Source: Bacteroidales bacterium
GTDB taxonomy: Bacteria > Bacteroidota > Bacteroidia > Bacteroidales > Lentimicrobiaceae
Assembly: GCA_022837485.1 (NCBI GenBank)
Contig: JALHHH010000061.1
Location: 2,510-9,584, forward strand
DNA length: 7,075 nucleotides
Direction: 5' to 3'
The notes beneath the pieces are model-generated. The model was not told the origin of the DNA. It saw only the letters and a list, made by a program, of their open reading frames with translations, and ran no database searches. How positions within the stretch are numbered: the first letter of the stretch is position 1; every line of letters begins with the position of its first letter. The position numbers and the translations under genes were made by a program. This document shows, piece after piece, positions 1-6,210 of this stretch.

Positions 1-457
1 GCAGATCCTGCTTCTCCGTCACCATTTCAACTACAAAAGCATGCCGGAACGGAGTGTCGAAAGCTACGGTGACGCCGTTGAGCAGGGCAGCAGCAAGAAT
101 ATGCCAGATCCGGATGGCTCCCGTCAAAGTTAAACCTGCCATTACCAGCGCAATACCGGCAGAGATGCTCTGTGTGAGGATAAGTACTTTTCTGCGATTG
201 AGACGGTCGGCATACACACCTGCAACAGGTGTAAGAACAAGTGCGGGAATCTGACTGGTAAAACCCAAGATTCCCAGCATAAATGCCGATCCCGTTAGCC
301 GGTAAACAAGCCAGCTCAGCGCAATGTTCTGAATCCAGTTTCCCGGCAGCGAGATCAGCTGCCCAAGAAAGTAATACCGGTAATTCCGGTATTTCAGCGA
401 CCTGAATACAAACCCCGGTTGCCTGAGCAAAGAACCTATGTTTGAAAAGGTCTTCAC
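1..457 (-). CDS. MFS exporter, N-terminal part (runs off left edge)
   Basis: This is the first 152 residues of a Major Facilitator Superfamily transporter; the rest lies beyond position 1. Read on the minus strand it has the family's N-terminal pattern: a short basic lead ending in LKYRNYRYYFLGQ, a first helix containing the ISLPGNWIQ stretch (about residues 34-53), a second helix (about 60-80), then the cytoplasmic loop motif A as GVYADRLNRRK at residues 80-90, and two more helices (about 91-112 and 117-135). The layout resembles the EntS-like/MFS_3 drug or siderophore exporters, but the substrate cannot be told from this part. No ATG occurs in frame between the upstream stop and the conserved region. 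I chose GTG at 457; TTG at 430 is an alternative that would leave room for a leader after the -7 box at 469-476. It is transcribed away from the rest of the window and need not be functionally linked to it. Confidence 0.88.
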   Translation of the reverse strand, partial: MKTFSNIGSLLRQPGFVFRSLKYRNYRYYFLGQLISLPGNWIQNIALSWLVYRLTGSAFMLGILGFTSQIPALVLTPVAGVYADRLNRRKVLILTQSISAGIALVMAGLTLTGAIRIWHILAAALLNGVTVAFDTPFRHAFVVEMVTEKQDL

Positions 458-468
458 GGCTTTTTTAG

Positions 469-476
469 CAAAACTA
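469..476 (-). promoter_or_regulatory. Candidate Bacteroidota -7 box for the MFS gene
   Basis: The minus strand reads TAGTTTTG, an exact match to the TAnnTTTG -7 element of Bacteroidota. No TTG-type -33 element is visible at the usual distance. It lies only 12 bp before the GTG chosen as start, so the transcript would have almost no leader unless translation begins at the TTG at 430. An 8-base degenerate match can occur by chance. Confidence 0.35.
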
Positions 477-782
477 CGGAATATGGATCTGATTAAGTGC
501 TTCAGCCTGGGTTTTCTTTTCCCCTTAGGAAAAATGAAATGGTAACGCAGTTTAACACATTGTTACTTTGCGCTGATTAAACACTTTAAAACTTGCTATG
601 TAACTATTGGAATCGGATGGGAACCTGAAGTTATGGTTAATGAGGATGTTTTGATTGGTGAAAGATTATGTGAATTTTGTTTGATTCAGGCACACGCTGG
701 GACGATAGTCTGCCTTGCGATTTGCGGTTGATGCGGGAAATGGTTTTTTCCATTATTTTCCAGATAACAAAAATTATATATG

Positions 783-799
783 ATATTGTAAATCAATAT
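783..799. repeat. 17-bp perfect inverted repeat in AT-rich intergenic DNA
   Basis: ATATTG and CAATAT are perfect reverse complements separated by the 5 bases TAAAT. The spacing resembles a small dimeric repressor operator, but the sequence is AT-rich, so a chance origin is quite possible. It lies about 240 bp before the -7 box of the downstream gene, far for direct control of that promoter. Confidence 0.35.
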
Positions 800-953
800 A
801 ATACTTGGATAGTTTCAAAGAATTTCCTGCCAGGCCTGTTAACTAGTGTATGCCTGCAGGCTGAAACCGTTCCGGATGCTGTTTTGCCGCATGCTCAATA
901 AATGCAGAGAGGCCGTTTTTCATAATGTTGCTGCGCTGGTAAGGGGATGTTTT

Positions 954-983
954 ACCGTTCATGATCCGATGCGCACTATTCGT
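954..983 (+). promoter_or_regulatory. Possible LytTR-type direct repeat
   Basis: ACCGTTCAT at 954-962 fits the published LytTR half-site pattern ([TA][AC][CA]GTTN[AG][TG]) at every position. A second, weaker copy, ACTATTCGT (975-983, 7 of 9 positions), starts exactly 21 bp later, the two-turn spacing typical of these regulators. It lies about 55 bp upstream of the candidate -7 box for the secreted-protein gene. The pattern is loose enough that one full match somewhere in this gap is not surprising. Confidence 0.25.
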
Positions 984-1037
984 GCTTTAAATGATGCCTT
1001 TCAGTCAGTTTTAGTTTTAATGCGGGATACTCAGTTT

Positions 1038-1045
1038 TATTTTTG
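1038..1045 (+). promoter_or_regulatory. Candidate -7 box for the secreted-protein gene
   Basis: TATTTTTG matches the Bacteroidota -7 consensus TAnnTTTG exactly. It lies 28 bp before the chosen ATG, which gives a sensible leader of about 20 bases. A clear TTG -33 element is missing; the nearest candidate is the weak TTAG at 1011-1014. Confidence 0.5.
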
Positions 1046-1073
1046 TAAATCGTTGCAATCAATTAAGAATATC

Positions 1074-1739
1074 ATGAGACGCTTTACCTTTTTACTTTTT
1101 ATGTCAGGCTTACTGATCGTACCGGGTATGCGGGCTTTTGCACAGCAGTCTTCAGTCCCGGATCAGGAAATTAATTTGTTCGGCAATAATAATTCGGCAC
1201 TTGGAGGTTATATCTCGTTTGGTATGGGAGGCGGAAACCTTAACGGCCATAATGCTTTGCTGATTCAGGGGCGGGCTGCTGTCCGGTTTGCGCATTCTCT
1301 TTCCCTTGGCGTTGCAGGTACCGGATTCAGCGATTTTCCGTGGGGCCTGAATTACGACAGGTCTTACGCCCGCCCGGGAGGTTACTACCTGGAAGGAGGC
1401 TACGGCGGATTGATGATTGAACCTGTACTGGCATCGCATTTTCCGGTTCATCTTACGTTTCCCATTGTCATGGGAGCCGGATTTGTTGCACTTACCCGGG
1501 AATCCGATGCTTACGATTGGTTTGGATGGGACGACTACTCCGATCGCGTGGTTATTGATTCGGCGCCGTTTCTGATCGTTGAACCGGGTGTGGAAATGGA
1601 AATTAATCTGATTTCTGTTATCCGCCTGGGTGTTGGTGCCGGTTACCGGTTTGCCACCCCTGTCCGGTTCGACCGCGGTCCCGAATATCCCGTTAACGGA
1701 CTCAGCCTTACCGCATCACTGAAACTCGGAATTTTTTAA
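1074..1739 (+). CDS. Secreted, probable outer-membrane beta-barrel protein, unknown function
   Basis: The 221-residue product starts with a clear signal peptide: basic MRRF, a hydrophobic core (about residues 5-17), and an AFA-QQ cleavage site near residue 23. The mature part is rich in Gly and aromatic residues. It has alternating polar/hydrophobic stretches suited to membrane beta strands, such as GGYISFGMGGG (44-54), AAVRFAHSLSLGVAG (68-82), YYLEGGYGGLMIEPVL (104-119), IRLGVGAGYRF (183-193) and a final strand SLTASLKLGIF ending in Phe, as expected for a substrate of the outer-membrane assembly machinery. There are no cysteines and no lipobox. The frame is open upstream to 846, but I chose the ATG at 1074 because the signal peptide begins there and a -7 box precedes it. 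I do not recognise a named family. A small porin-like or structural barrel is likely; ligand and role are unknown. Confidence 0.82.
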   Translation: MRRFTFLLFMSGLLIVPGMRAFAQQSSVPDQEINLFGNNNSALGGYISFGMGGGNLNGHNALLIQGRAAVRFAHSLSLGVAGTGFSDFPWGLNYDRSYARPGGYYLEGGYGGLMIEPVLASHFPVHLTFPIVMGAGFVALTRESDAYDWFGWDDYSDRVVIDSAPFLIVEPGVEMEINLISVIRLGVGAGYRFATPVRFDRGPEYPVNGLSLTASLKLGIF

Positions 1740-1741
1740 CG

Positions 1742-1780
1742 GAAACGAAATCCGGTTCATCCGGACCGTTTCATTTTATT
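1742..1780 (+). terminator. Hairpin with T-rich tail after the secreted-protein gene
   Basis: GAAACG (1742-1747) pairs with CGTTTC (1767-1772), and CCGG (1752-1755) pairs with CCGG (1761-1764) around a 5-base loop; a small internal loop separates the two stems. The 3' arm is followed by ATTTTATT. This resembles an imperfect intrinsic terminator. It stands 2 bp after the stop codon at 1739. Because no -7 box is visible before the next gene, it may only attenuate transcription. Confidence 0.5.
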
Positions 1781-1800
1781 AATCAACATTACCGCTGCAA

Positions 1801-2400
1801 ATGCAAGTACTTACAATTCCCAGACCCGAAATACGGTATCACGAGACTTATTCGTTTGAGACGAACGTGCCCGATACAGGTCTTCGTTCCATATACCGGC
1901 AAACCATGGCACGTTTGCACAGCAGCCGCAAGGGTATTCTTCTTGAAATTGCCGGTGCAGCAAGCGACGATTCCATTTTTGCCAATGTGAACCTGTACGA
2001 AGGATGCGTCGACGACCGCCTGCCGCGTTTCTTCCGCCTTCTGGGCATAAGATTAAGCGTTGACGGTGATTTCAGAACTACCCCTCTGCCATGGGAAAAT
2101 GCCTCATTCGATACGGTAATATGCGTCGATGCGTTTCACCGCATCAAAAACCCCCTGAATGCCCTGAGAGACATTCACCGGCTGCTGGGGTCAAATGGCC
2201 GGCTGGTGCTTGCCGACCATTGGTTCAGATACAGAACCCCGAATACCGGAAATCTTTTACAATCCTATAAAAGGACCGAAGGCCGCAGGATCTACTCCGA
2301 ACGCACGGTTGTCCGCCTGCTGCGTCAGGCCGGTTTTTGCTGCATCGAAAGCGAACCCGTAGGATCAAATGGTTTTATCGTAACTGCAAGTACCTGCTGA
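1801..2400 (+). CDS. Degenerate class I methyltransferase-fold protein
   Basis: The 199-residue product matches the second half of SAM-dependent methyltransferases of the Methyltransf_11 type. The stretch PLPWENASFDTVICVDAFHRI (about 95-115) is the motif IV region, followed by the helix ALRDIHRLL and the strand NGRLVLADHW (132-141). A C-terminal part (164-199) with YSERTVVRLLRQAGF resembles the usual late helix and strand of the fold. The SAM-binding half is poor: motif I appears only as LLEIAGAASDD (47-57), without the Gly-x-Gly pattern, and no acidic motif II is evident before residue 90. The protein is also short for the family. It may have lost catalysis and act as a partner of the next gene product, or be a divergent enzyme. 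ATG 1801 is the first start in frame; no Shine-Dalgarno is seen. The next gene starts 14 bp after its stop, suggesting cotranscription. Confidence 0.75.
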   Translation: MQVLTIPRPEIRYHETYSFETNVPDTGLRSIYRQTMARLHSSRKGILLEIAGAASDDSIFANVNLYEGCVDDRLPRFFRLLGIRLSVDGDFRTTPLPWENASFDTVICVDAFHRIKNPLNALRDIHRLLGSNGRLVLADHWFRYRTPNTGNLLQSYKRTEGRRIYSERTVVRLLRQAGFCCIESEPVGSNGFIVTASTC

Positions 2401-2414
2401 GCCTGAAAAAAAAT

Positions 2415-3242
2415 ATGTCGACCGACCTCCATCCGGCACTGTCAGATCCCTTCAATCACTATTCTTTGCGTTTGGGAAAGGGCTATTGGGAGAATCCGCT
2501 CAGCGGAGATAAATACTATATCAACGGCGGAATACCCGTTTTTCTCCCCGAAGAGCTGATGAGCGGAAACAACCTGAAGTATTCCCGATTCTACGACCGC
2601 ATCAGCAGATTTTACCGGTTTTCATCGCTCCTGGCCAGCCGATTCGGAGGCTACTCCGACCGGAAAAGCAGAATGCGCTATCTGCAAAAGCTGCACATAG
2701 CCCCGGGTAATCGCGTGCTGGAAGTTGCCGTAGGTACGGCCGATAATCTGAAATACCTTCCGGAAGGCGCCATTTATTCGGGCATAGATATTTCGTTTGG
2801 AATGCTTACCATGGCCGCTAAGCACTTGCGTAAATGGAAACGCTCCGCTTTTCTGTTTCAGGGTGAAGCAGAACACCTGCCGTTTCCGGCGGATTCGTTT
2901 GATGTGGTTTTTCACGTGGGAGGCATCGTATTGTTCAACGACGGACAGCGTGCGCTTCAGGAGATGATCCGCGTTGCCAGACCCGGAGCCAGGCTGCTGA
3001 TCGTCGACGATAAAGAGGATACCCCTGCCTGCGGCGAACGATTCAATCCCTTTAATCCGGGCGACATCTCCTTACCGGGTGGTACTATGGCTCTGCCGTC
3101 GCGGCTGATACCGCACGGAATGAAAAACATCGAAATTTCCATACTCGACGGAGGAAACCTCTTCTGCCTCATCTTTACCAAGCCGGAATTACGGCCGGGG
3201 CACGAACACAAGCCTCTGATGACTCCGGCAGTGCAACGGTAA
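2415..3242 (+). CDS. Class I SAM-dependent methyltransferase (UbiE-like)
   Basis: The 275-residue product has a full methyltransferase core. Motif I is VLEVAVGTADN (101-111), close to the VLDVATGTGD form of UbiE/COQ5-type enzymes. Motif II is SGIDISFGML (122-131), with the acidic residue that binds the SAM ribose. Then come EAEHLPFPADSFDVVF (151-166) and the helix/strand ALQEMIRVARPGARLLIVDD (180-199). The N-terminus, GYWENPLSGDKYYINGGIPVFLP (about 23-45), looks like the Trm112-like lead found before many such enzymes, but without its zinc-binding cysteines. YSRFYDRISRFYRF (56-69) is the usual pre-core helix. The frame opens earlier (2337, inside the upstream gene), but ATG 2415 is preferred: it follows an A-rich leader and avoids a basic, unconserved extension. 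The substrate is unknown; a small molecule, quinone or lipid is more likely than DNA, as no target-recognition domain is present. Confidence 0.85.
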   Translation: MSTDLHPALSDPFNHYSLRLGKGYWENPLSGDKYYINGGIPVFLPEELMSGNNLKYSRFYDRISRFYRFSSLLASRFGGYSDRKSRMRYLQKLHIAPGNRVLEVAVGTADNLKYLPEGAIYSGIDISFGMLTMAAKHLRKWKRSAFLFQGEAEHLPFPADSFDVVFHVGGIVLFNDGQRALQEMIRVARPGARLLIVDDKEDTPACGERFNPFNPGDISLPGGTMALPSRLIPHGMKNIEISILDGGNLFCLIFTKPELRPGHEHKPLMTPAVQR

Positions 3243-3251
3243 GGTTTATGG

Positions 3252-3292
3252 CCGGACCACCCTTGCAGTATGCATGACTGCAGTCGTTCCGG
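3252..3292 (+). repeat. Two-part hairpin / palindrome upstream of the sensor kinase
   Basis: TGCAGT (3264-3269) and ACTGCA (3277-3282) are a perfect inverted repeat around 7 bases. Outside them, CCGGA (3252-3256) pairs with TCCGG (3288-3292). No T-run follows, so it is not a standard intrinsic terminator. It could end or protect the methyltransferase transcript, or act as an operator, since it lies about 35 bp before the candidate -7 box of the kinase gene. Confidence 0.4.
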
Positions 3293-3327
3293 TTTGCAGA
3301 TTACTTCGCCGGTATTGAAAGCTTTTA

Positions 3328-3335
3328 TATATTTG
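3328..3335 (+). promoter_or_regulatory. Candidate -7 box for the sensor kinase operon
   Basis: TATATTTG matches the Bacteroidota TAnnTTTG element exactly and lies 29 bp before the ATG at 3365, leaving a leader of about 20-25 bases. There is no TTG at the normal -33 distance: TTTG at 3293-3296 is too far and TTG at 3315-3317 too near. The 122-bp gap before the kinase gene fits an independent promoter. Confidence 0.5.
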
Positions 3336-3364
3336 AGGCATCTGAAAGTTAACCCGGGCTGCCC

Positions 3365-6178
3365 ATGATCCTGAATCCGATACTTAAAATTATTCGCGAC
3401 CTGGAAGTGATAAACCAGGACCGGGATTTTCTCCGCTACCGGGAACTGAAAATCCGGAAAATCCTTGCAGCTTCTACCATTGCCGCCATCTTTGTACTGG
3501 TTCTCGGACTTACCCTAGATTATTCCTACGATACGCCGGTCGCTGAACCCTTGCTGACGATCCGCCTGATTACCGTTGCCATCCTTCTGCTTAACCTTAC
3601 CCTGGCGCTAACCACCCCATACCTGCACAAAGTCAGGTGGCTGACCTATTCCACCTTCTATATCTGGGCCATCAGCTCTTCGGTCATTGCCATTCTTACC
3701 GGAGGGTTTAGCTCTTACCTGTGGGGCGGCATCGCACTTGTTATCGTTGTGTGGCTTGCCTTTATTCCTTTCCGGTATTCCGATCTCATTCTGCATGCGT
3801 TTATTTTTCTGTTGCAGTATGCACTTAGTCTCTGGTTTTTTGAACCGGAACACCCGGGCTTTTCACGCTTGTACGGCAGCGGCATTTTCCTGGCAGGCTC
3901 CCTTGCTACCGGAATTATAATTGCGTTTGTAAACAACAAGGCCTCCGCCGCTAATTATACGTGTTCTTCAGCGCTGAGGCTGAGCGATGATCGTTACCGG
4001 ATCCTGACCCAGAACATGCAGGATGTAATCTGGACACTCGACCTGTACCGTCAGCGTTTTACCTGGATCAGTCCCTCTGTGGAGAAACTCAGAGGATTTA
4101 CGGCCGAAGAGGTGATGCGGATGAATCTGGAAGATTCGTTCACGCCCGATAGTGCAAAAAAAGTAAAGCGGATGATTGCCGGAGTGCTGAAAGACTTTAA
4201 CAACGGGGTGGATGATTTGTCGTTCACGGTGGGCGAGCTGGAACAGACCTGTCGCGACGGTTCGACGGTCTGGATTGAAGTGGCAGCCACACTGATTACC
4301 AACGAAAAAGGCGAGCTTGTTGAAATGCTTGGCGTTTCACGTAACATCACCGCAAGGCGAAAGGCGGAAATTGCCCTGCGCGAATCGGAGGAGAAATTCC
4401 GGAATCTCGTGAGTCAGGCTAAAGATGGCATCTTTATCATCCAGGACGAACGGCTGAAGTTCGTAAATCCCGCTTTTTGCGAAATAACTGGATTCCCGGC
4501 CGGAGAGCTTACCGGGAAACCGGTTGTGGACCTTATTGCACCCGAAGCCCGGGAAGCTATTGTTCAAACCATTAAACGCCGGCTGGAAGGCGCCGATATT
4601 CCATCCATACATTCTACCACCGGTATCCGAAAAGACGGACGAAAAATATACCTGGAGCTGAACAGTAGTACCATAGAGTACGAAGGCCGTCCGGCTGCCT
4701 ATGTTATCATGCGTGATACCACCAGCCAGATGGAAGCTGCCCGCAAAATCCGCGAAAGCGAAGAGAAGTACCGCTCCCTGGTTGAACAGGCAAACGATGG
4801 CATCGTTATCCTCCAGGATGGGGAAGTAAAGTTCATTAATCAGATGATGGCGCGGATTCTGGGCTACGATGTTTCGGATGTGGTAAACAAACCGTTCAGC
4901 ATGTTTATCGCAGAAGAAGAACGGCAGCGGGTGCTGGATCTCTACCGTCAAAGACAGCAGGGAAGCCATCCCCCCGCAATATACGAATCGCTGCTGGTGC
5001 GGAGGGACGGCTCTGCAGCTCCGGTTGAGTTCAACAACAGCATCATTACCTATAACGGACGGATCGCTACGCAAACCTACATCCGCGATATCTCCGAACG
5101 AAAACAGGCAGAAGAGCAGCTTCGGAAAGTAAACGAAAGGCTTACCCTGCACTTCAGGGAAACGCCACTGGCATATATCGAATGGAACGAAAATCTGGAG
5201 GTAACCGACTGGAACCCCGCAGCAGAGAAGATATTCGGATATGCAAAGGAAGAAGTGCTGGGAAGTCATGCCTTCGATATCATCGTTCCGGATTCCATGC
5301 AGGCATCCATCGGACAACTGCTGACGCAAATACTCGGGCAAACAGGCGGCCACCGCAGTTCCAACGAAAACATCACAAAAAGCGGGCAAACCATATACTG
5401 CAACTGGTACAACACCCCCCTGAAGGATGAAAACGGTAAGGTGACCGGACTGGCTTCCCTGGTGCAGGATGTCACCGAACAGAAAAAACTGGAAGCCGAA
5501 CTGGAGAAATACGTGACAAACCTCGAAAAAAATTATTCGGAATCGAAAATTAAAGTGCAATCTTACTCCCTTGAACTGGAGACGCGTAAAAACGAACTGC
5601 TCCGCCTGCAGAAAGAGAATCTTCAGTCGCAGTTTGAAACCCTCCGGAGTCAGGTAAATCCGCACTTTCTTTTTAACAGCCTGAATGTGCTTACGTCACT
5701 TATCAAAGTGGAGCCCGATCTGGCCGAGAAGTTCACCCTTGGACTTTCAACGGTTTACAGGTACATTCTGGAAAATAAAGATCGCGATCTGGTAAGCCTT
5801 CGAACCGAACTCGACTTCCTTAAAGCCTATACTTTCCTTCTCGATATCCGCTTTGCGGGCAAAATGAAGGTGGAAGTTAATATCCCGGACGAAAGCATGC
5901 AGCTGAAAATAGTTCCGCTTGCACTGCAGCTGCTCATCGAAAATGCTATAAAACATAATGCATTCAGCCGTAAGCAACCTCTGATGGTAACCATTGTTAT
6001 GGAAGACGATTACCTGGTGATTTCGAATAATCTTCAGATCCGCGAAGCCCATGTGCAGTCTACCGGCGTCGGACTGAATAACATTGAAAGCCGTTATGCC
6101 TTCTTTACCAGCCGGAAAATGTCGGCGCAACGTATTAATAACCGGTTTGTGGTTAAAATACCCCTTTTGCAGGAATAA
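3365..6178 (+). CDS. Membrane PAS-rich sensor histidine kinase, LytS/YehU type
   Basis: The 937-residue sensor kinase has a short amphipathic N-terminus and six predicted membrane helices (about 33-51, 64-83, 95-112, 120-135, 141-158, 171-190) of no family I can name. Four PAS domains follow (about 208-336, 342-460, 465-582, 590-710), three of them ending in PAC-like stretches such as GVSRNITARRKAE. A charged coiled coil (about 705-762) leads to the kinase core. The core is of the LytS/His_kinase (HPK8) type: the phospho-acceptor is His767 in NPHFLFNSLN, the ATP-binding N-box is LLIENAIKHN (856-865), and the glycine box is STGVGLNNI (899-907). All key residues are present. PAS2 and PAS3 are clearly alike and probably arose by duplication. 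It should autophosphorylate and pass phosphate to the regulator 32 bp downstream. The signal is unknown; heme, flavin or small-ligand binding by a PAS domain is possible, but no diagnostic residue is evident. Confidence 0.93.
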   Translation: MILNPILKIIRDLEVINQDRDFLRYRELKIRKILAASTIAAIFVLVLGLTLDYSYDTPVAEPLLTIRLITVAILLLNLTLALTTPYLHKVRWLTYSTFYIWAISSSVIAILTGGFSSYLWGGIALVIVVWLAFIPFRYSDLILHAFIFLLQYALSLWFFEPEHPGFSRLYGSGIFLAGSLATGIIIAFVNNKASAANYTCSSALRLSDDRYRILTQNMQDVIWTLDLYRQRFTWISPSVEKLRGFTAEEVMRMNLEDSFTPDSAKKVKRMIAGVLKDFNNGVDDLSFTVGELEQTCRDGSTVWIEVAATLITNEKGELVEMLGVSRNITARRKAEIALRESEEKFRNLVSQAKDGIFIIQDERLKFVNPAFCEITGFPAGELTGKPVVDLIAPEAREAIVQTIKRRLEGADIPSIHSTTGIRKDGRKIYLELNSSTIEYEGRPAAYVIMRDTTSQMEAARKIRESEEKYRSLVEQANDGIVILQDGEVKFINQMMARILGYDVSDVVNKPFSMFIAEEERQRVLDLYRQRQQGSHPPAIYESLLVRRDGSAAPVEFNNSIITYNGRIATQTYIRDISERKQAEEQLRKVNERLTLHFRETPLAYIEWNENLEVTDWNPAAEKIFGYAKEEVLGSHAFDIIVPDSMQASIGQLLTQILGQTGGHRSSNENITKSGQTIYCNWYNTPLKDENGKVTGLASLVQDVTEQKKLEAELEKYVTNLEKNYSESKIKVQSYSLELETRKNELLRLQKENLQSQFETLRSQVNPHFLFNSLNVLTSLIKVEPDLAEKFTLGLSTVYRYILENKDRDLVSLRTELDFLKAYTFLLDIRFAGKMKVEVNIPDESMQLKIVPLALQLLIENAIKHNAFSRKQPLMVTIVMEDDYLVISNNLQIREAHVQSTGVGLNNIESRYAFFTSRKMSAQRINNRFVVKIPLLQE

Positions 6179-6210
6179 ATTTTTACTGTGTATAATAAAA
6201 GCGCAAAACG

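Larger units (their letters stand above)
458..1073. other. Long divergent intergenic region, no convincing gene
   Basis: About 616 bp separate the minus-strand transporter from the plus-strand secreted protein. The open frames here (for example 677-901, and the stretch from 846 that runs into the next gene) encode Cys- and basic-rich, low-quality sequence with no recognisable domain, so I do not call them. The region is AT-rich around 740-815. It contains a 17-bp palindrome (783-799), the 10-bp palindrome GCCTGCAGGC (852-861), a possible LytTR-type direct repeat (954-983) and a -7 box (1038-1045). No tRNA or recognised riboswitch was seen. A small RNA cannot be excluded by eye. Confidence 0.6.

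Noticed and set aside
677..901. 74-codon open frame in the long intergenic region
   Set aside because: Its sequence has no domain, signal peptide or promoter of its own, and it spans AT-rich DNA with palindromes. It is likely chance.
846..1073. 76-codon N-terminal extension of the secreted-protein frame
   Set aside because: The extension is Cys- and Arg-rich, would bury the signal peptide, and lies upstream of the -7 box at 1038-1045. ATG 1074 is the better start.
2337..2414. Earlier ATG for the second methyltransferase, overlapping the first gene
   Set aside because: The extra 26 residues are highly basic and unlike the family, whereas ATG 2415 follows an A-rich leader just after the upstream stop.
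1801..3242. Methyltransferase pair as a DNA modification or restriction-type defence module
   Set aside because: There is no target-recognition domain, no (N/D)PP(Y/F) or PCQ catalytic motif and no nuclease nearby. The folds resemble small-molecule methyltransferases.
4337..5665. Long open frame of 442 codons on the minus strand, opposite the PAS region of the kinase
   Set aside because: The plus strand here encodes clear PAS domains in a continuous 937-residue protein. The antisense product is Phe/Cys-rich with no domain, typical of a codon-bias shadow.
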